From Deltaproteobacteria bacterium (GTDB lineage: Bacteria; Desulfobacterota; Syntrophia; Syntrophales; UBA5619): 20,245 nucleotides of DNA. The stretch's first letter is position 1, and each line of letters begins with the position of its first letter. Below are positions 1 to 6,654 of the stretch, piece by piece. The notes below the pieces were generated by a model. The model ran no database searches. It saw nothing but the letters and a program-made list of their open reading frames with translations, and was not told the origin of the DNA. Position numbers and translations under genes: made by a program. The stretch is taken from the NCBI GenBank assembly GCA_023487865.1, contig JAMDBG010000191.1, positions 1 to 20,245 on the forward strand. Reading direction: 5' to 3'.

Positions 1-29
1 ATGAAAGAGCTGCAGGGCACACTCAACCG
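1..29. repeat. Inverted copy of interior sequence at the left contig end (probable fold-back chimera)
   Basis: These 29 bases are the exact reverse complement of 2496-2524, inside the DksA-like gene. The pyruvate kinase reading frame runs into this stretch and there stops resembling the family, ending in residues that are simply antisense DksA codons. A matching but longer inverted copy sits at the other end of the window. The simplest reading is an amplification or assembly chimera rather than a genomic repeat. Confidence 0.75.
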
Positions 30-1011
30 TCGCCATCGTGGTCACCGCCTCCAAGGGATAGAGCCCGCCGGCCGTTTCCCCGCTCAGCATGATGGCGTCA
101 GTCTTGCCGTAGATCGCGTTGGCGATGTCGCTGACCTCGGCCCGGGTGGCCCGGGGATTGCGGATCATGGAGTGGAGCATCTGGGTCGCGATGATGACGG
201 GTTTCCGTCGCGAGATGCACTTGTTGATCAGCATCTTCTGGATGCCCGGTATCCGTTCATAGGGGATTTCGATGGCCAGATCACCGCGGGCGACCATCAC
301 GCCGTAGGCGTGATCGAGGATTTCATCGATATGGTCCACCCCTTCCTGGTTCTCGATCTTGGCGATGATCTTGATCGTACTTTTTCGTTCGTCCAGTATA
401 GCCTGAATGGCCAGGACATCCTGCTTGTTCCGGACAAAGGAGTGGGCGATGAAATCGACATCCTGGTCGATGGAGAAACGGACATACTCCTTATCTTTCT
501 CGCTGAGGGAGGGAAGCCGGAAATTCACCTTCGGGACATTCACGCTCTTTCTACCTTCGATCCGTCCGTCGTTCATCGCCTCGCAGATGAGTGCATCGCC
601 GCTCTTTTCTCGGACCGAGAGGTCCAGATACCCGTCGTCGATGAGGATATGGCTGTCTAAAGGCACTTCGTCGACAAAATCCTTGTAACTGACGTAGATC
701 CCTTTTCGGGTGGATTCCTTCTCCGGGTCGCCTCGGAATGTGATGAGATCGCCCCTTGCCAGGACGATTTCTCCTTCCGCTTTTGTAGTCCGAACTTCCG
801 GGCCTTTGGTGTCGACCATGACGGCGATGCGGTCGGACACCATCCTGACGTTTCGGATGACCTTCAGTGACTCTTCCGGGGACTGGTGGGCAGTATTGAG
901 TCTTACGACATTCATCCCCGCCCGGTGGAGCCCCGTCAGAAACGGCACATCACACCGCCTGTCGGAAATAGTCGCAACGATCTTCGTTTTCTTTTTAATG
1001 TCCATTTTCAT
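1..1011 (-). CDS. pyk: Pyruvate kinase, N-terminal two thirds (runs off the window)
   Basis: Pyruvate kinase transfers phosphate from phosphoenolpyruvate to ADP, the last step of glycolysis, in the cytoplasm. The frame is open for 337 codons from ATG 1011 down to base 1. Recognisable family blocks in order are the N-terminal TKIVATIS strand, the small B domain near residues 70-165, KIENQEG near 225, MVARGDLAIEIP near 250 (ARGDL core), and MLSGETAGGLYP near 317 (SGETAxGxYP). The start is supported by a GGAAGGGAAG ribosome binding site about 8 bases upstream. The last roughly ten codons (1-29) are foreign, being inverted DksA sequence, so the true partial gene ends near base 30. It lies 123 bases downstream of the Lgt-like gene, and a weak Pho-box-like ladder lies in that gap. 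The C-terminal domain is outside the window, so intactness cannot be judged. Confidence 0.93.
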   Translation of the reverse strand, partial: MKMDIKKKTKIVATISDRRCDVPFLTGLHRAGMNVVRLNTAHQSPEESLKVIRNVRMVSDRIAVMVDTKGPEVRTTKAEGEIVLARGDLITFRGDPEKESTRKGIYVSYKDFVDEVPLDSHILIDDGYLDLSVREKSGDALICEAMNDGRIEGRKSVNVPKVNFRLPSLSEKDKEYVRFSIDQDVDFIAHSFVRNKQDVLAIQAILDERKSTIKIIAKIENQEGVDHIDEILDHAYGVMVARGDLAIEIPYERIPGIQKMLINKCISRRKPVIIATQMLHSMIRNPRATRAEVSDIANAIYGKTDAIMLSGETAGGLYPLEAVTTMATVECALQLFH

Positions 1012-1076
1012 GTCAGTGACTTCCCTTCCGGCCGGCATGCTTGTTTTTTTTGAAATCCACGGGGAGGGCGCCGGAG

Positions 1077-1120
1077 GCATAGACCACACTGAATGTACTA
1101 TCGGTGAAGCCTTCATGAAA
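1077..1120 (-). promoter_or_regulatory. Weak candidate Pho box upstream of pyruvate kinase
   Basis: Three 11-bp repeats start on the minus strand at 1120, 1109 and 1098 with cores TTTCAT, CTTCAC and GTACAT. Five bases later comes CTATGC (1082-1077), a poor -10. Spacing matches the better ladders elsewhere in the window, but the hexamer is weak and one repeat is degenerate. It partly overlaps no gene, lying between the Lgt-like stop and the pyk start. Confidence 0.3.
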
Positions 1121-1134
1121 TACAAGAAAAATGT

Positions 1135-2187
1135 TCAAATCTTCCCTTCGACCACATGCAAGCGGATTTTGGCCCCGGTCACCCGGCTCCTCCCGGTGTG
1201 GAGGAAGGCGGCCCCCCAGAGGATTTCAAAGAAGAGAATGACCCCGGGGTTCCAGAGGGTTATCAGACCTGCTTTGAGATCCGGTATTTTCCCCCCGGCT
1301 GCCGGGAAAAAGGCCAGTAGAAGAAAGGCGTAAACGATGGAGAGCAGAGCCATGACCTGATACGTGGTGATCTTCTCCGTTCCCCGGTAGTCCGCTCTAA
1401 AAAATTCGGACAGTGCCCGCCAGGCCTGCGTCACGGCAATAAGGCCGGCAAAAGTCGTGAAGGGGAGCCCTTTGAGAAAACCGTAGCATCCCAGAAGTCC
1501 CGTGCCCGTGAGGAGAAGTGCCGTCACGGCCTGAATAGGGATGACCTCCTGTCCGTCGAGATGATGGGCATAGGCGATCTTTTTGGTCTCCCCGGCAAAA
1601 ACAAAGGCCCTTCCCAAAAAGATCCTTCGAAGCACGGGATGACATGCCGAGAGGGGCTTTCCGTAGCAACATCCGAAGCTGATGCAGGCCAGTCTGCCGA
1701 TCCCCTCGCCGACGGCGTAGGCGACAGTGATCGCGGCCAGCACGCTCATCACAGGTGCTTGGAAGCCCATCCGGACTCCCAATGTCCCATTGATGAACTG
1801 GATGATCCAGGGCGCAGCGATCAGGCCGGCGAAAGAGGCGCCGCCCACCGTGAAGGTGTTCGTCTTTCCTTCGACCCAGGAGGCGATCAGCTTCGATGCC
1901 GGCATGCAGACCGTAAGGATAACCGTCAGAATGGCCAGAGTGCCGGAGACCGGCACGGAAAGAGAACCCATGAGAATGAAAAAGAGGACCGCGGCGAACA
2001 AATAGGCGGTGGCATTGAAGAATCCGTAATAGGTCAGGTTCAGCCCTTTCCAGGCGCCGTCTTTTTGTTTATTGCCGAGGAGGCATCCGATGATCTGCCA
2101 CCTCTCGCCCGGCAGGGTTCTGAAACCCCAGCGAAAAAGAACGATCAGGCTGATCGTGAGAGTCAAGAGAAAAAGTTCAGTTAACAT
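1135..2187 (-). CDS. Prolipoprotein diacylglyceryl transferase (Lgt)-like membrane protein
   Basis: This is a polytopic inner-membrane protein of 350 residues with about seven hydrophobic segments. Lgt moves a diacylglyceryl group from phosphatidylglycerol to the lipobox cysteine of prolipoproteins. The Lgt-type signature is visible as GEGIGRLACISFGCCYGKP near residues 160-180, and a second block as AWRALSEFFRADYRG near 255-270. The usual Asn in the GRxGNFxN motif is replaced by a cysteine-rich version (GCCYG), as in Lgt-related paralogues, and the protein is longer than typical Lgt (about 260-290). It may therefore be an Lgt-family enzyme with another lipid substrate. It overlaps the 3' end of the DksA-like gene by 11 bases, so the two are probably translationally coupled, with the PSD-like gene further upstream. 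Start ATG 2187 has a GGAG about 9 bases ahead. Confidence 0.75.
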   Translation of the reverse strand: MLTELFLLTLTISLIVLFRWGFRTLPGERWQIIGCLLGNKQKDGAWKGLNLTYYGFFNATAYLFAAVLFFILMGSLSVPVSGTLAILTVILTVCMPASKLIASWVEGKTNTFTVGGASFAGLIAAPWIIQFINGTLGVRMGFQAPVMSVLAAITVAYAVGEGIGRLACISFGCCYGKPLSACHPVLRRIFLGRAFVFAGETKKIAYAHHLDGQEVIPIQAVTALLLTGTGLLGCYGFLKGLPFTTFAGLIAVTQAWRALSEFFRADYRGTEKITTYQVMALLSIVYAFLLLAFFPAAGGKIPDLKAGLITLWNPGVILFFEILWGAAFLHTGRSRVTGAKIRLHVVEGKI

Positions 2188-2575
2188 GATGATAGACTCC
2201 AGAGTCGACGGGACGGTCTCCGATCCGGGAGCTCAGCTCTAGTTTTTGTTTGCAGGAGGCGCAGAGGCGACTCATCGGCGCCAGCAGGAGCCTCTTGGGG
2301 GAGATGGCCTTGCAGCACTGGCAGCACACCCCGAATCGACCCTGATCGATGAGAAGGATCGTCTCATGAATCTCCCGAATCTGTTCGCTTTCCCTGCCCC
2401 TGATCATCAGTTCGACCGTTCGGTCATGTTCTGCGGCCGCCTGATCGACGAAGTCCGCCATCCTTTCCGATCCGTCCTTTATTCGAACGTCTGTCCGGTT
2501 GAGTGTGCCCTGCAGCTCTTTCATCTTCCGGATGAGTTCCCCCCTGACATGTTCCAGCATCTTTCGGTGGTCCAT
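2177..2575 (-). CDS. DksA/TraR-family C4 zinc-finger protein
   Basis: The protein has 132 residues. DksA-family proteins bind the RNA polymerase secondary channel and modulate transcription, classically with ppGpp. Residues 1-75 form a charged, probably coiled-coil helical region. The four zinc cysteines are seen as CCQCC (near 85) and CASC (near 107), and RFGVC followed by ISPKRLLLAP is the typical finger layout. The acidic coiled-coil tip that defines true DksA is not clearly present, so I call only the family. It sits between a phosphatidylserine-decarboxylase-like gene (28-base gap) and an Lgt-like gene (11-base overlap), which suggests one transcript. Start ATG 2575 follows a GGGAGAAAGAG stretch. 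Bases 2496-2524 of this gene reappear inverted at the left end of the window. Confidence 0.85.
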   Translation of the reverse strand: MDHRKMLEHVRGELIRKMKELQGTLNRTDVRIKDGSERMADFVDQAAAEHDRTVELMIRGRESEQIREIHETILLIDQGRFGVCCQCCKAISPKRLLLAPMSRLCASCKQKLELSSRIGDRPVDSGVYHHVN

Positions 2576-2602
2576 CTGCGTCTCTTTCTCCCGGTGTTCG
2601 GC

Positions 2603-3619
2603 TCAGGATGCCATACGCATACCGTTCCTACTTGCAATCAACGACCGCACCTTGACATCCGATTCCACAAGGGGCTGGCCGAAGTTCCGGCTGAAAATGC
2701 TTTCCGCCCCGTGATGAGCCATGTTTGCGGAGATGTCGTCCGCGAACCTGACGCGTTGCTTTTGAAAGACGAGCACGACGGTGCTGCTGCCGGGACGAAA
2801 GAGGCTCTTGGGCGTCCCCCGCCGGATGAACATCCCCGTACCGATCGGCGAGGGATTGTCGTATCTCTGTTCGCTGTAGCACTGGACGATATCGCCGATC
2901 ATCAAGGCTACAACCTCGATCATGGCAACGAGTCCGACCTGAGTTCCCTCCGGGACATCGGTGTCGATAAGAGTGACCACGCGCTTGTTTTTGGAGTAGG
3001 GTGTTGCCACGGAGACCACGGCGTTGGGATTGCAGGCATGGTAAAGACCCGGGATCTGATAAAAATCGATGATTTTTCCGGCCACGGGCGAGTGGTTGTA
3101 GTGGTATTTGTCCGGTGTCAGCCGAAAGATCCCAAAATCGCCGAGGTGGAAGGCCGTGAGCCAGTTATTCTTGTTTACACCGAACAGTTCCTCGTAGTCG
3201 AAGAACTTTCCCTTGATAAAGAGACTGGATGTCTCGCAAAAAGACCCGTATAACATCCGTGCATCGGCGGGAGAGACGACCGCATGCGGGTCGTTCGGCG
3301 TCGGACGGCATTCCCAGTAACGGATCTTGCGCTCGAAGATGCGCTGAAGGGTGTCCAGCCGCGCCGGAGGGTCGACGCATTCCCGCAGATCGATGCCCCA
3401 GGCAGTGGATAGACCAAGCCGGTCGGCAACCTTTTCGGAAAACATCCCGCTGTAGCTCAGATCTCCCAGGATACGGGAGGCGCGGGCGCTGATGAGCCGG
3501 CGGAACAGCCAAGGGGTCCATTCCCTCACACCCGAATAAAGGAAACGGATGGCGGCATCGCCGAGTAACTTCTCGGTCTGAATCCTGCGGCTCTCGCGGT
3601 CGATGTACTGGTGTTGCAT
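2603..3619 (-). CDS. psd: Phosphatidylserine decarboxylase-family protein
   Basis: PSD decarboxylates phosphatidylserine to phosphatidylethanolamine at the membrane after self-cleavage that creates a pyruvoyl cofactor. The 338-residue protein has the family core in its C-terminal two thirds: VSPADA (Asp of the triad), an IKGKFFDYEELFG block, FRLTPDKYHYNHSPVAGKI with the catalytic His, YHACNPNAV, and near residue 287 PGSSTVVLVF, which corresponds to the LGST/GGST self-processing site. The N-terminal 100 residues are an extension as in long type II enzymes. I chose ATG 3619 over ATG 3631 because GGGAG lies 5 bases upstream of 3619. A convincing Pho-box ladder with TATGAT lies just upstream (3644-3698), so expression probably rises under phosphate limitation. 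The substrate could be another phosphatidyl-amino lipid. It heads a run with DksA-like, Lgt-like and perhaps pyk genes. Confidence 0.85.
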   Translation of the reverse strand: MQHQYIDRESRRIQTEKLLGDAAIRFLYSGVREWTPWLFRRLISARASRILGDLSYSGMFSEKVADRLGLSTAWGIDLRECVDPPARLDTLQRIFERKIRYWECRPTPNDPHAVVSPADARMLYGSFCETSSLFIKGKFFDYEELFGVNKNNWLTAFHLGDFGIFRLTPDKYHYNHSPVAGKIIDFYQIPGLYHACNPNAVVSVATPYSKNKRVVTLIDTDVPEGTQVGLVAMIEVVALMIGDIVQCYSEQRYDNPSPIGTGMFIRRGTPKSLFRPGSSTVVLVFQKQRVRFADDISANMAHHGAESIFSRNFGQPLVESDVKVRSLIASRNGMRMAS

Positions 3620-3643
3620 GATGACTCCCATGATTTTTGGGGC

Positions 3644-3698
3644 ATCATAACAGAGGATTGTGAAGCGTTTATGACCGGTTCATGAAGACTATATGAAA
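3644..3698 (-). promoter_or_regulatory. Candidate Pho-box promoter of the PSD-like gene
   Basis: Four 11-bp repeats start on the minus strand at 3698, 3687, 3676 and 3665 with cores TTTCAT, CTTCAT, GGTCAT and CTTCAC. Five bases (TCTGT) then lead to a -10 hexamer TATGAT at 3649-3644, about 25 bases before ATG 3619. No -35 box is needed in PhoB-type activation, where the repeats replace it. About 41 of 48 bases from the second repeat onward match the element at 11678-11725 in front of the amphi-Trp genes. Confidence 0.7.
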
Positions 3699-3751
3699 TT
3701 GCGTAGCGGTCGGCTGGAGGCGATCGTCCGGCCTTAGGTTGGCGCGACGGT

Positions 3752-4183
3752 CTACAGACGTTGGGAGTCTCCCCACTGCTTTACCGCAGCTTTGATATCG
3801 TCCCTTATCTTCCGGACGGCGTTCATCTTTTCCCCCAGCGAGCCGCTGAGCGCCGACGGATCGGGAAAACTCCAATGGACACGTTTAGCCGCACCGGGAA
3901 AGATGGGGCAGCGCTCGGCGCTCGCTTCGTCGCAGACGGTGATCACCCAGGAGAACAGCTCACCCGATTTGAGGATATCGAAGACGCTTTTGGTCTGGTT
4001 TTTTGAAATATCAATCCCCACGTCCTCCATAGCCCGCACCACGAGAGGATTCAGCTCTCCGGCCTCCAGCCCGGCGCTTTTCGCTTCGAACCGGTCCCCA
4101 TAGAGAAAATTCAACCAGGCTTCCGCCATCTGACTGCGGGCGCTGTTGTGAACACAGACAAACAGGACTCTCTGCTTTTTCAT
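3752..4183 (-). CDS. arsC: Arsenate reductase / low-molecular-weight phosphatase fold protein, copy 1
   Basis: This 143-residue cytoplasmic protein has the CX5R phosphate/arsenate loop CVHNSARS near residue 10 and a second cysteine pair in VCDEASAERCPIFPG near 80-90. It therefore has the three cysteines of thioredoxin-coupled arsenate reductases, which reduce As(V) to As(III); these proteins share their fold with low-molecular-weight tyrosine phosphatases. ATG 4183 is preferred over the overlapping ATG 4186 because AGGAG lies 7 bases upstream. It is the downstream member of a tandem duplication with the gene at 4186-4674 and is highly similar to it throughout. It follows pstS1 in the same orientation. 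Arsenate enters cells through Pst transporters, so detoxification linked to phosphate uptake is a reasonable inference. No arsenite efflux gene is in the window. Confidence 0.88.
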   Translation of the reverse strand: MKKQRVLFVCVHNSARSQMAEAWLNFLYGDRFEAKSAGLEAGELNPLVVRAMEDVGIDISKNQTKSVFDILKSGELFSWVITVCDEASAERCPIFPGAAKRVHWSFPDPSALSGSLGEKMNAVRKIRDDIKAAVKQWGDSQRL

Positions 4184-4185
4184 CA

Positions 4186-4674
4186 TCACACTCCTGAATC
4201 TTCCATTTTCAATGTCAAAAAATGACTGAAGCCCCACTGCTTTGCCAATAAATGGGAGGCGCCCCACTGTCTTACTGCAGCCTTGATATCGCTCCTGATC
4301 TTCCGGACTGCGTTCATCTTTTCCTCCAGCGAGCCGCTGAGCGCCCCCGGATCGGGAAAACTCCAGTGGATACGTTTAGCCGCACCGGGGAAGATGGGGC
4401 AGCGCTCGGCGATTGATTCGTCGCAGACGGTGATGACCCAGGAGAACAGCTCGCCCGATTTGAGGATGTCAAAGACGCTTTTGGTTTGGTTTTTTGAAAT
4501 ATCAATCCCTGCTTCCTCCATGGCCTTTACTACGAGTGGATTCAGGTCTCCGGGCACCAGCCCGGCGCTTTTCGCCTCGAACCGTTCCCCGTAGAGAAAA
4601 TTCAACCAGGCTTCCGCCATCTGGCTTCGGGCATTGTTGTAATGACAGACAAACAGGACCTTCTGCTTTTTCAT
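4186..4674 (-). CDS. arsC: Arsenate reductase / low-molecular-weight phosphatase fold protein, copy 2
   Basis: This is the upstream paralogue of the gene at 3752-4183, with 162 codons. The CX5R loop reads CHYNNARS and the second cysteine pair VCDESIAERCPIFPG, so all three redox cysteines are kept. Start ATG 4674 has GAGGTA immediately before it and a further GAGGA upstream. Its stop overlaps the alternative ATG of copy 1 by one base (TGATG), so the two are coupled. The tail is odd: KQWG followed by SH occurs twice about ten residues apart, and the second occurrence resembles the 3' end of copy 1 more than this gene's own. That looks like a scar of a further duplicated copy that was later lost. 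The gene is separated from pstS1 by a strong terminator hairpin, so it may be transcribed by read-through. Confidence 0.86.
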   Translation of the reverse strand: MKKQKVLFVCHYNNARSQMAEAWLNFLYGERFEAKSAGLVPGDLNPLVVKAMEEAGIDISKNQTKSVFDILKSGELFSWVITVCDESIAERCPIFPGAAKRIHWSFPDPGALSGSLEEKMNAVRKIRSDIKAAVRQWGASHLLAKQWGFSHFLTLKMEDSGV

Positions 4675-4707
4675 TACCTCATTCCTCAGTCTTCCATTTT
4701 CAATGCC

Positions 4708-4743
4708 AATAAAACAGGGGCAGGCATTTACAGCCTGTCCCTG
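4708..4743 (-). terminator. Rho-independent terminator after pstS1
   Basis: On the minus strand an 11-bp stem with one G-U pair (CAGGGACAGGC / GCCTGCCCCTG, 4743-4733 and 4725-4715) encloses a 7-base loop and is followed by TTTTATT. The pstS1 frame runs into the hairpin and stops inside the loop, as expected if the natural gene end was deleted. The arsC genes lie beyond it in the same direction. Confidence 0.75.
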
Positions 4744-5329
4744 CCTGAAGATTCGGCACAAACCGTTTTGCACTTCCCTCTGCGAGTCTTCTGCTTCTTC
4801 GGAAGGGGAACGAAACCCTCCGCCTTTACCAGTACCAACTCGCCCCAGGCCTCGTACGTCCCGGAGCTGCTGTCACGGGATATCACCACAATCTCCAGAT
4901 CTTCACCGCCTGCGTCTTTCCAGTTGGTGATCTTCCCCTGGTAGATATGGCTCAACTGCTCGACGCTCAGGTTCTTGACCGGATTTCTCGGGTTGACGAT
5001 CGGCACGATCGCATCGATTGCCACAACCATCTCAATCGGGGTGACGCCCTTTGATTTGGCCAGCTCTGTTTCCGTCTTCTTCATCTCCAGTGATGAATTG
5101 GCGATGTCCGCGGTCTTGTCGACCAGCGCCTTGATCCCCTCGCCCGATCCGCCGCCGGAAAGGGAGATATTTGCCCCCGGATTCGCCTTCATGTAAGCCT
5201 CCAGGGTCACCTGGGCGATCGGCAGAACCGTCGTCGATCCCTTGATTACGACGTTTTCCGCTAGAACCGTTCCGGCGCCGACCAGCAGGCACGCCGCCAC
5301 CAACATAAGCCGTTTGAAAATTTGTTCAT
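4728..5329 (-). pseudogene. pstS: pstS1, phosphate-binding protein, frameshifted at the start and truncated at the C-terminus
   Basis: PstS is the periplasmic phosphate receptor of the PstSCAB importer. The reading contains the family blocks IKGSTTVLPI, SLSGGGSGEGIKALVD, ADIANSSLEMK and ISRDSSSGTYEAW (RDSSSGT phosphate loop). A natural start with AAGGAAG about 8 bases upstream is ATG 5329, but its frame fails after five codons. One extra T in the T4 run at 5320-5317 would restore an MNKFFKR start and a classical signal peptide ending in VLA. Without the repair, translation could start only at an internal ATG with a poor signal peptide. After the phosphate loop (about residue 165) the sequence departs from the family and ends at 4728 inside a terminator, so roughly 100 C-terminal residues are missing. 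It is divergent from pstS2 and belongs to a different PstS subtype. The 5' shift may be sequence error, but the C-terminal loss looks real. Confidence 0.75.
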
Positions 5330-5355
5330 TTTCTTCTTCCTTAAATATTTTTGGA

Positions 5356-5410
5356 AATTTAAGAGACTTTTGTTGCAGGATGATGACGGGCCGGTGAAGA
5401 TTCCATGAAT
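5356..5410 (-). promoter_or_regulatory. Candidate Pho-box promoter of pstS1-arsC-arsC
   Basis: Four 11-bp repeats start on the minus strand at 5410, 5399, 5388 and 5377 with cores ATTCAT, CTTCAC, CGTCAT and TGCAAC. Five bases (TCTCT) lead to TAAATT at 5361-5356 as the -10. Predicted transcription starts near 5349, some 20 bases before ATG 5329. Spacing is identical to the ladders at 3644-3698 and 11667-11721. Confidence 0.7.
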
Positions 5411-5652
5411 GCTTCCCGTTTGTCGCTCCGGGTGAATCAAGGAGGTGGCGTTCAGAGGTGTTTCCCTCCTCAATCTTGAACAGTATCCCCCTGCTTGGGG
5501 GCGACAACCAATGTATCGTTGACCCTTCGAAGTAATTGATTCCTGCACACCCGGATGAGCACCCATGGCGAACGCAGCGGGTTCCCTTCCTGCACTCAAG
5601 GCTTGGCAACAATCCAAGCACCCCATCGGAAGATTTCCGATGGGCGTTTTTC
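5411..5652 (+). ncRNA. Candidate structured small RNA between the divergent pstS genes
   Basis: No convincing protein gene occupies this interval. The plus strand contains several hairpins: GTTCA 5450-5454 with TGAAC 5477-5481, CCCCC 5487-5491 with GGGGG 5497-5501, and GCTTGG 5601-5606 with CCAAGC 5614-5619. It ends in a strong intrinsic terminator (5622-5651). The terminator is oriented away from any plus-strand gene upstream, since the neighbour to the left is on the minus strand, so it needs a transcript of its own. I recognise no known RNA family and see no clear sigma-70 promoter. It might instead be a leader or a boundary element. Confidence 0.35.
5622..5651 (+). terminator. Rho-independent terminator ahead of the pstS2 operon promoter
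   Basis: A perfect 10-bp stem (CCCATCGGAA 5622-5631, TTCCGATGGG 5635-5644) with a three-base loop is followed by CG and five T residues. It lies immediately before the Pho-box ladder of pstS2, so it would insulate the operon from upstream plus-strand transcription or end a small RNA. Confidence 0.8.
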
Positions 5653-5707
5653 ATTTACAGAATCTTAATAATGACGACACAAGGACGTAACAATTCTGTG
5701 TTTAGAT
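5653..5707 (+). promoter_or_regulatory. Candidate Pho-box promoter of the pstS2 operon
   Basis: Four 11-bp repeats start at 5653, 5664, 5675 and 5686 with cores ATTTAC, CTTAAT, CGACAC and CGTAAC. Five bases (TGTGT) then lead to TTAGAT at 5702-5707 as the -10. The predicted start is near 5714, giving a leader of about 60 bases before ATG 5773. pst operons are classical Pho-regulon members, which supports reading the repeat ladder as a Pho box. Confidence 0.7.
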
Positions 5708-5772
5708 GACCATGTGTTTGGACAATGTGTCCGGACGTTGATTGGGAAATCCCTTGCCTAAGGAGGCTCTTT

Positions 5773-6654
5773 ATGAAGCACCTCAAAATGCTGGTTGCAA
5801 TGTTTTTGTCTCTCACCTTGACCCCCATGGCCGGCGCCCAGGTAACGAAAAGTTTTAATGGGACCATCCGGATCGGCGGATCCACGACGCTTCTCCCCGT
5901 GATCGCAGACGCCACGAGTCAATTCATGGAGAAGTATGAGACCTGGGATAAGGTAGACCCTTCCTTCCCCAAATCCCGTATCCTCATCTATGTGACAGGC
6001 GGGGGATCGGGGTTCGGGATCAAAGCGGTGATGGATGGGACGGTCAACATCGGGATGGCCTCCCGCGATCTGAAAGACGCAGAAAAGGCCCAGCTCGGCC
6101 AATACAAGGAGTTTTTGGTCAGCAAGGATTGTCTGGCATTTGCCGTCAACAAGAAGAATCCCCTCGCCAAGATTGACAATCTCACCCGCGCGGATATCAC
6201 CCGGATCTTCTCCGGGGAGGCCGAGACCTTTAAGGACGTCGCTCCCTCGCTTCCCAATAAGCCCATCCTGATCCAGATGCGTGATGCAGCCGGAGGATCC
6301 ACCGAGATCGTCAAGACGATGATCTTGAAAGAGAAGAACTTCTCTTCCAGCGCGATCCAGGTGCCTTCGCAAGGGGCCAATCTGAAGAAGCTGGAAACCA
6401 ATACCAGCGCCATCGGCTATCTCTCTTCCGTGATCGCCCAGGAGAGCTCAAAGCTCAAGATCTTCAAGTATGAGGGAGTAGCCCCGACGAATGAGAATGT
6501 GATCAACGGGACGTACCAGATATCGCGCCCCCTCATCCTCCTGGTAAACGGGACGCCGGAACCCGCCTGGCAGAAGTTTATCGATTACGTCCTGAGCGAC
6601 GGGCAGAAGATCATTCAAGAACATGGATATGTCCCCGTAAAGACGCTCCGATGA
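5773..6654 (+). CDS. pstS: Phosphate ABC transporter periplasmic binding protein
   Basis: This 293-residue protein has a clear signal peptide (MKHLKMLVAMFLSLTLTP, cleavage after AGA) and would bind phosphate in the periplasm and deliver it to PstCA. The ligand-loop blocks are GGSTTLLPV near residue 35, TGGGSGFGIKAVMDG near 75, GMASRDLK near 95 and RDAAGGSTEI near 175, the last a variant of the usual RDSGSGT loop. An in-frame ATG lies upstream, but ATG 5773 has TAAGGAGG 7 bases before it and begins the signal peptide. Its stop overlaps the pstC start (ATGA). It is complete, unlike pstS1 on the opposite strand, and only distantly similar to it, so it is probably the working receptor of this operon. 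A Pho-box ladder lies about 65 bases upstream. Confidence 0.93.
   Translation: MKHLKMLVAMFLSLTLTPMAGAQVTKSFNGTIRIGGSTTLLPVIADATSQFMEKYETWDKVDPSFPKSRILIYVTGGGSGFGIKAVMDGTVNIGMASRDLKDAEKAQLGQYKEFLVSKDCLAFAVNKKNPLAKIDNLTRADITRIFSGEAETFKDVAPSLPNKPILIQMRDAAGGSTEIVKTMILKEKNFSSSAIQVPSQGANLKKLETNTSAIGYLSSVIAQESSKLKIFKYEGVAPTNENVINGTYQISRPLILLVNGTPEPAWQKFIDYVLSDGQKIIQEHGYVPVKTLR

Larger units (their letters stand above)
3752..4690 (-). repeat. Tandem gene duplication containing the two arsC copies
   Basis: Two units of about 490 bases are arranged head to tail. The duplication includes the short sequence before each start, since a CATTGAAAATGGAAGA stretch precedes both genes, as well as the coding region. 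The 3' ends share a CCCCACTG block that is present three times (around 3771, 4231 and 4263), consistent with a remnant of a third unit between them. Confidence 0.8.

Noticed and set aside
1..660. Plus-strand open frame at the left end beginning MKELQGTLNR.
   Set aside because: It begins in the inverted DksA copy and continues antisense to pyruvate kinase; the apparent N-terminus is chimeric.
2246..3253. Long plus-strand open frame of 335 codons.
   Set aside because: It is the antisense of the DksA-like and PSD-like genes, which have family motifs; this frame has none and no ribosome site.
5330..5654. N-terminal extension of the pstS1 frame up to 5654.
   Set aside because: It runs through the promoter ladder and a terminator hairpin and has no signal peptide; ATG 5329 with its ribosome site is the natural start.
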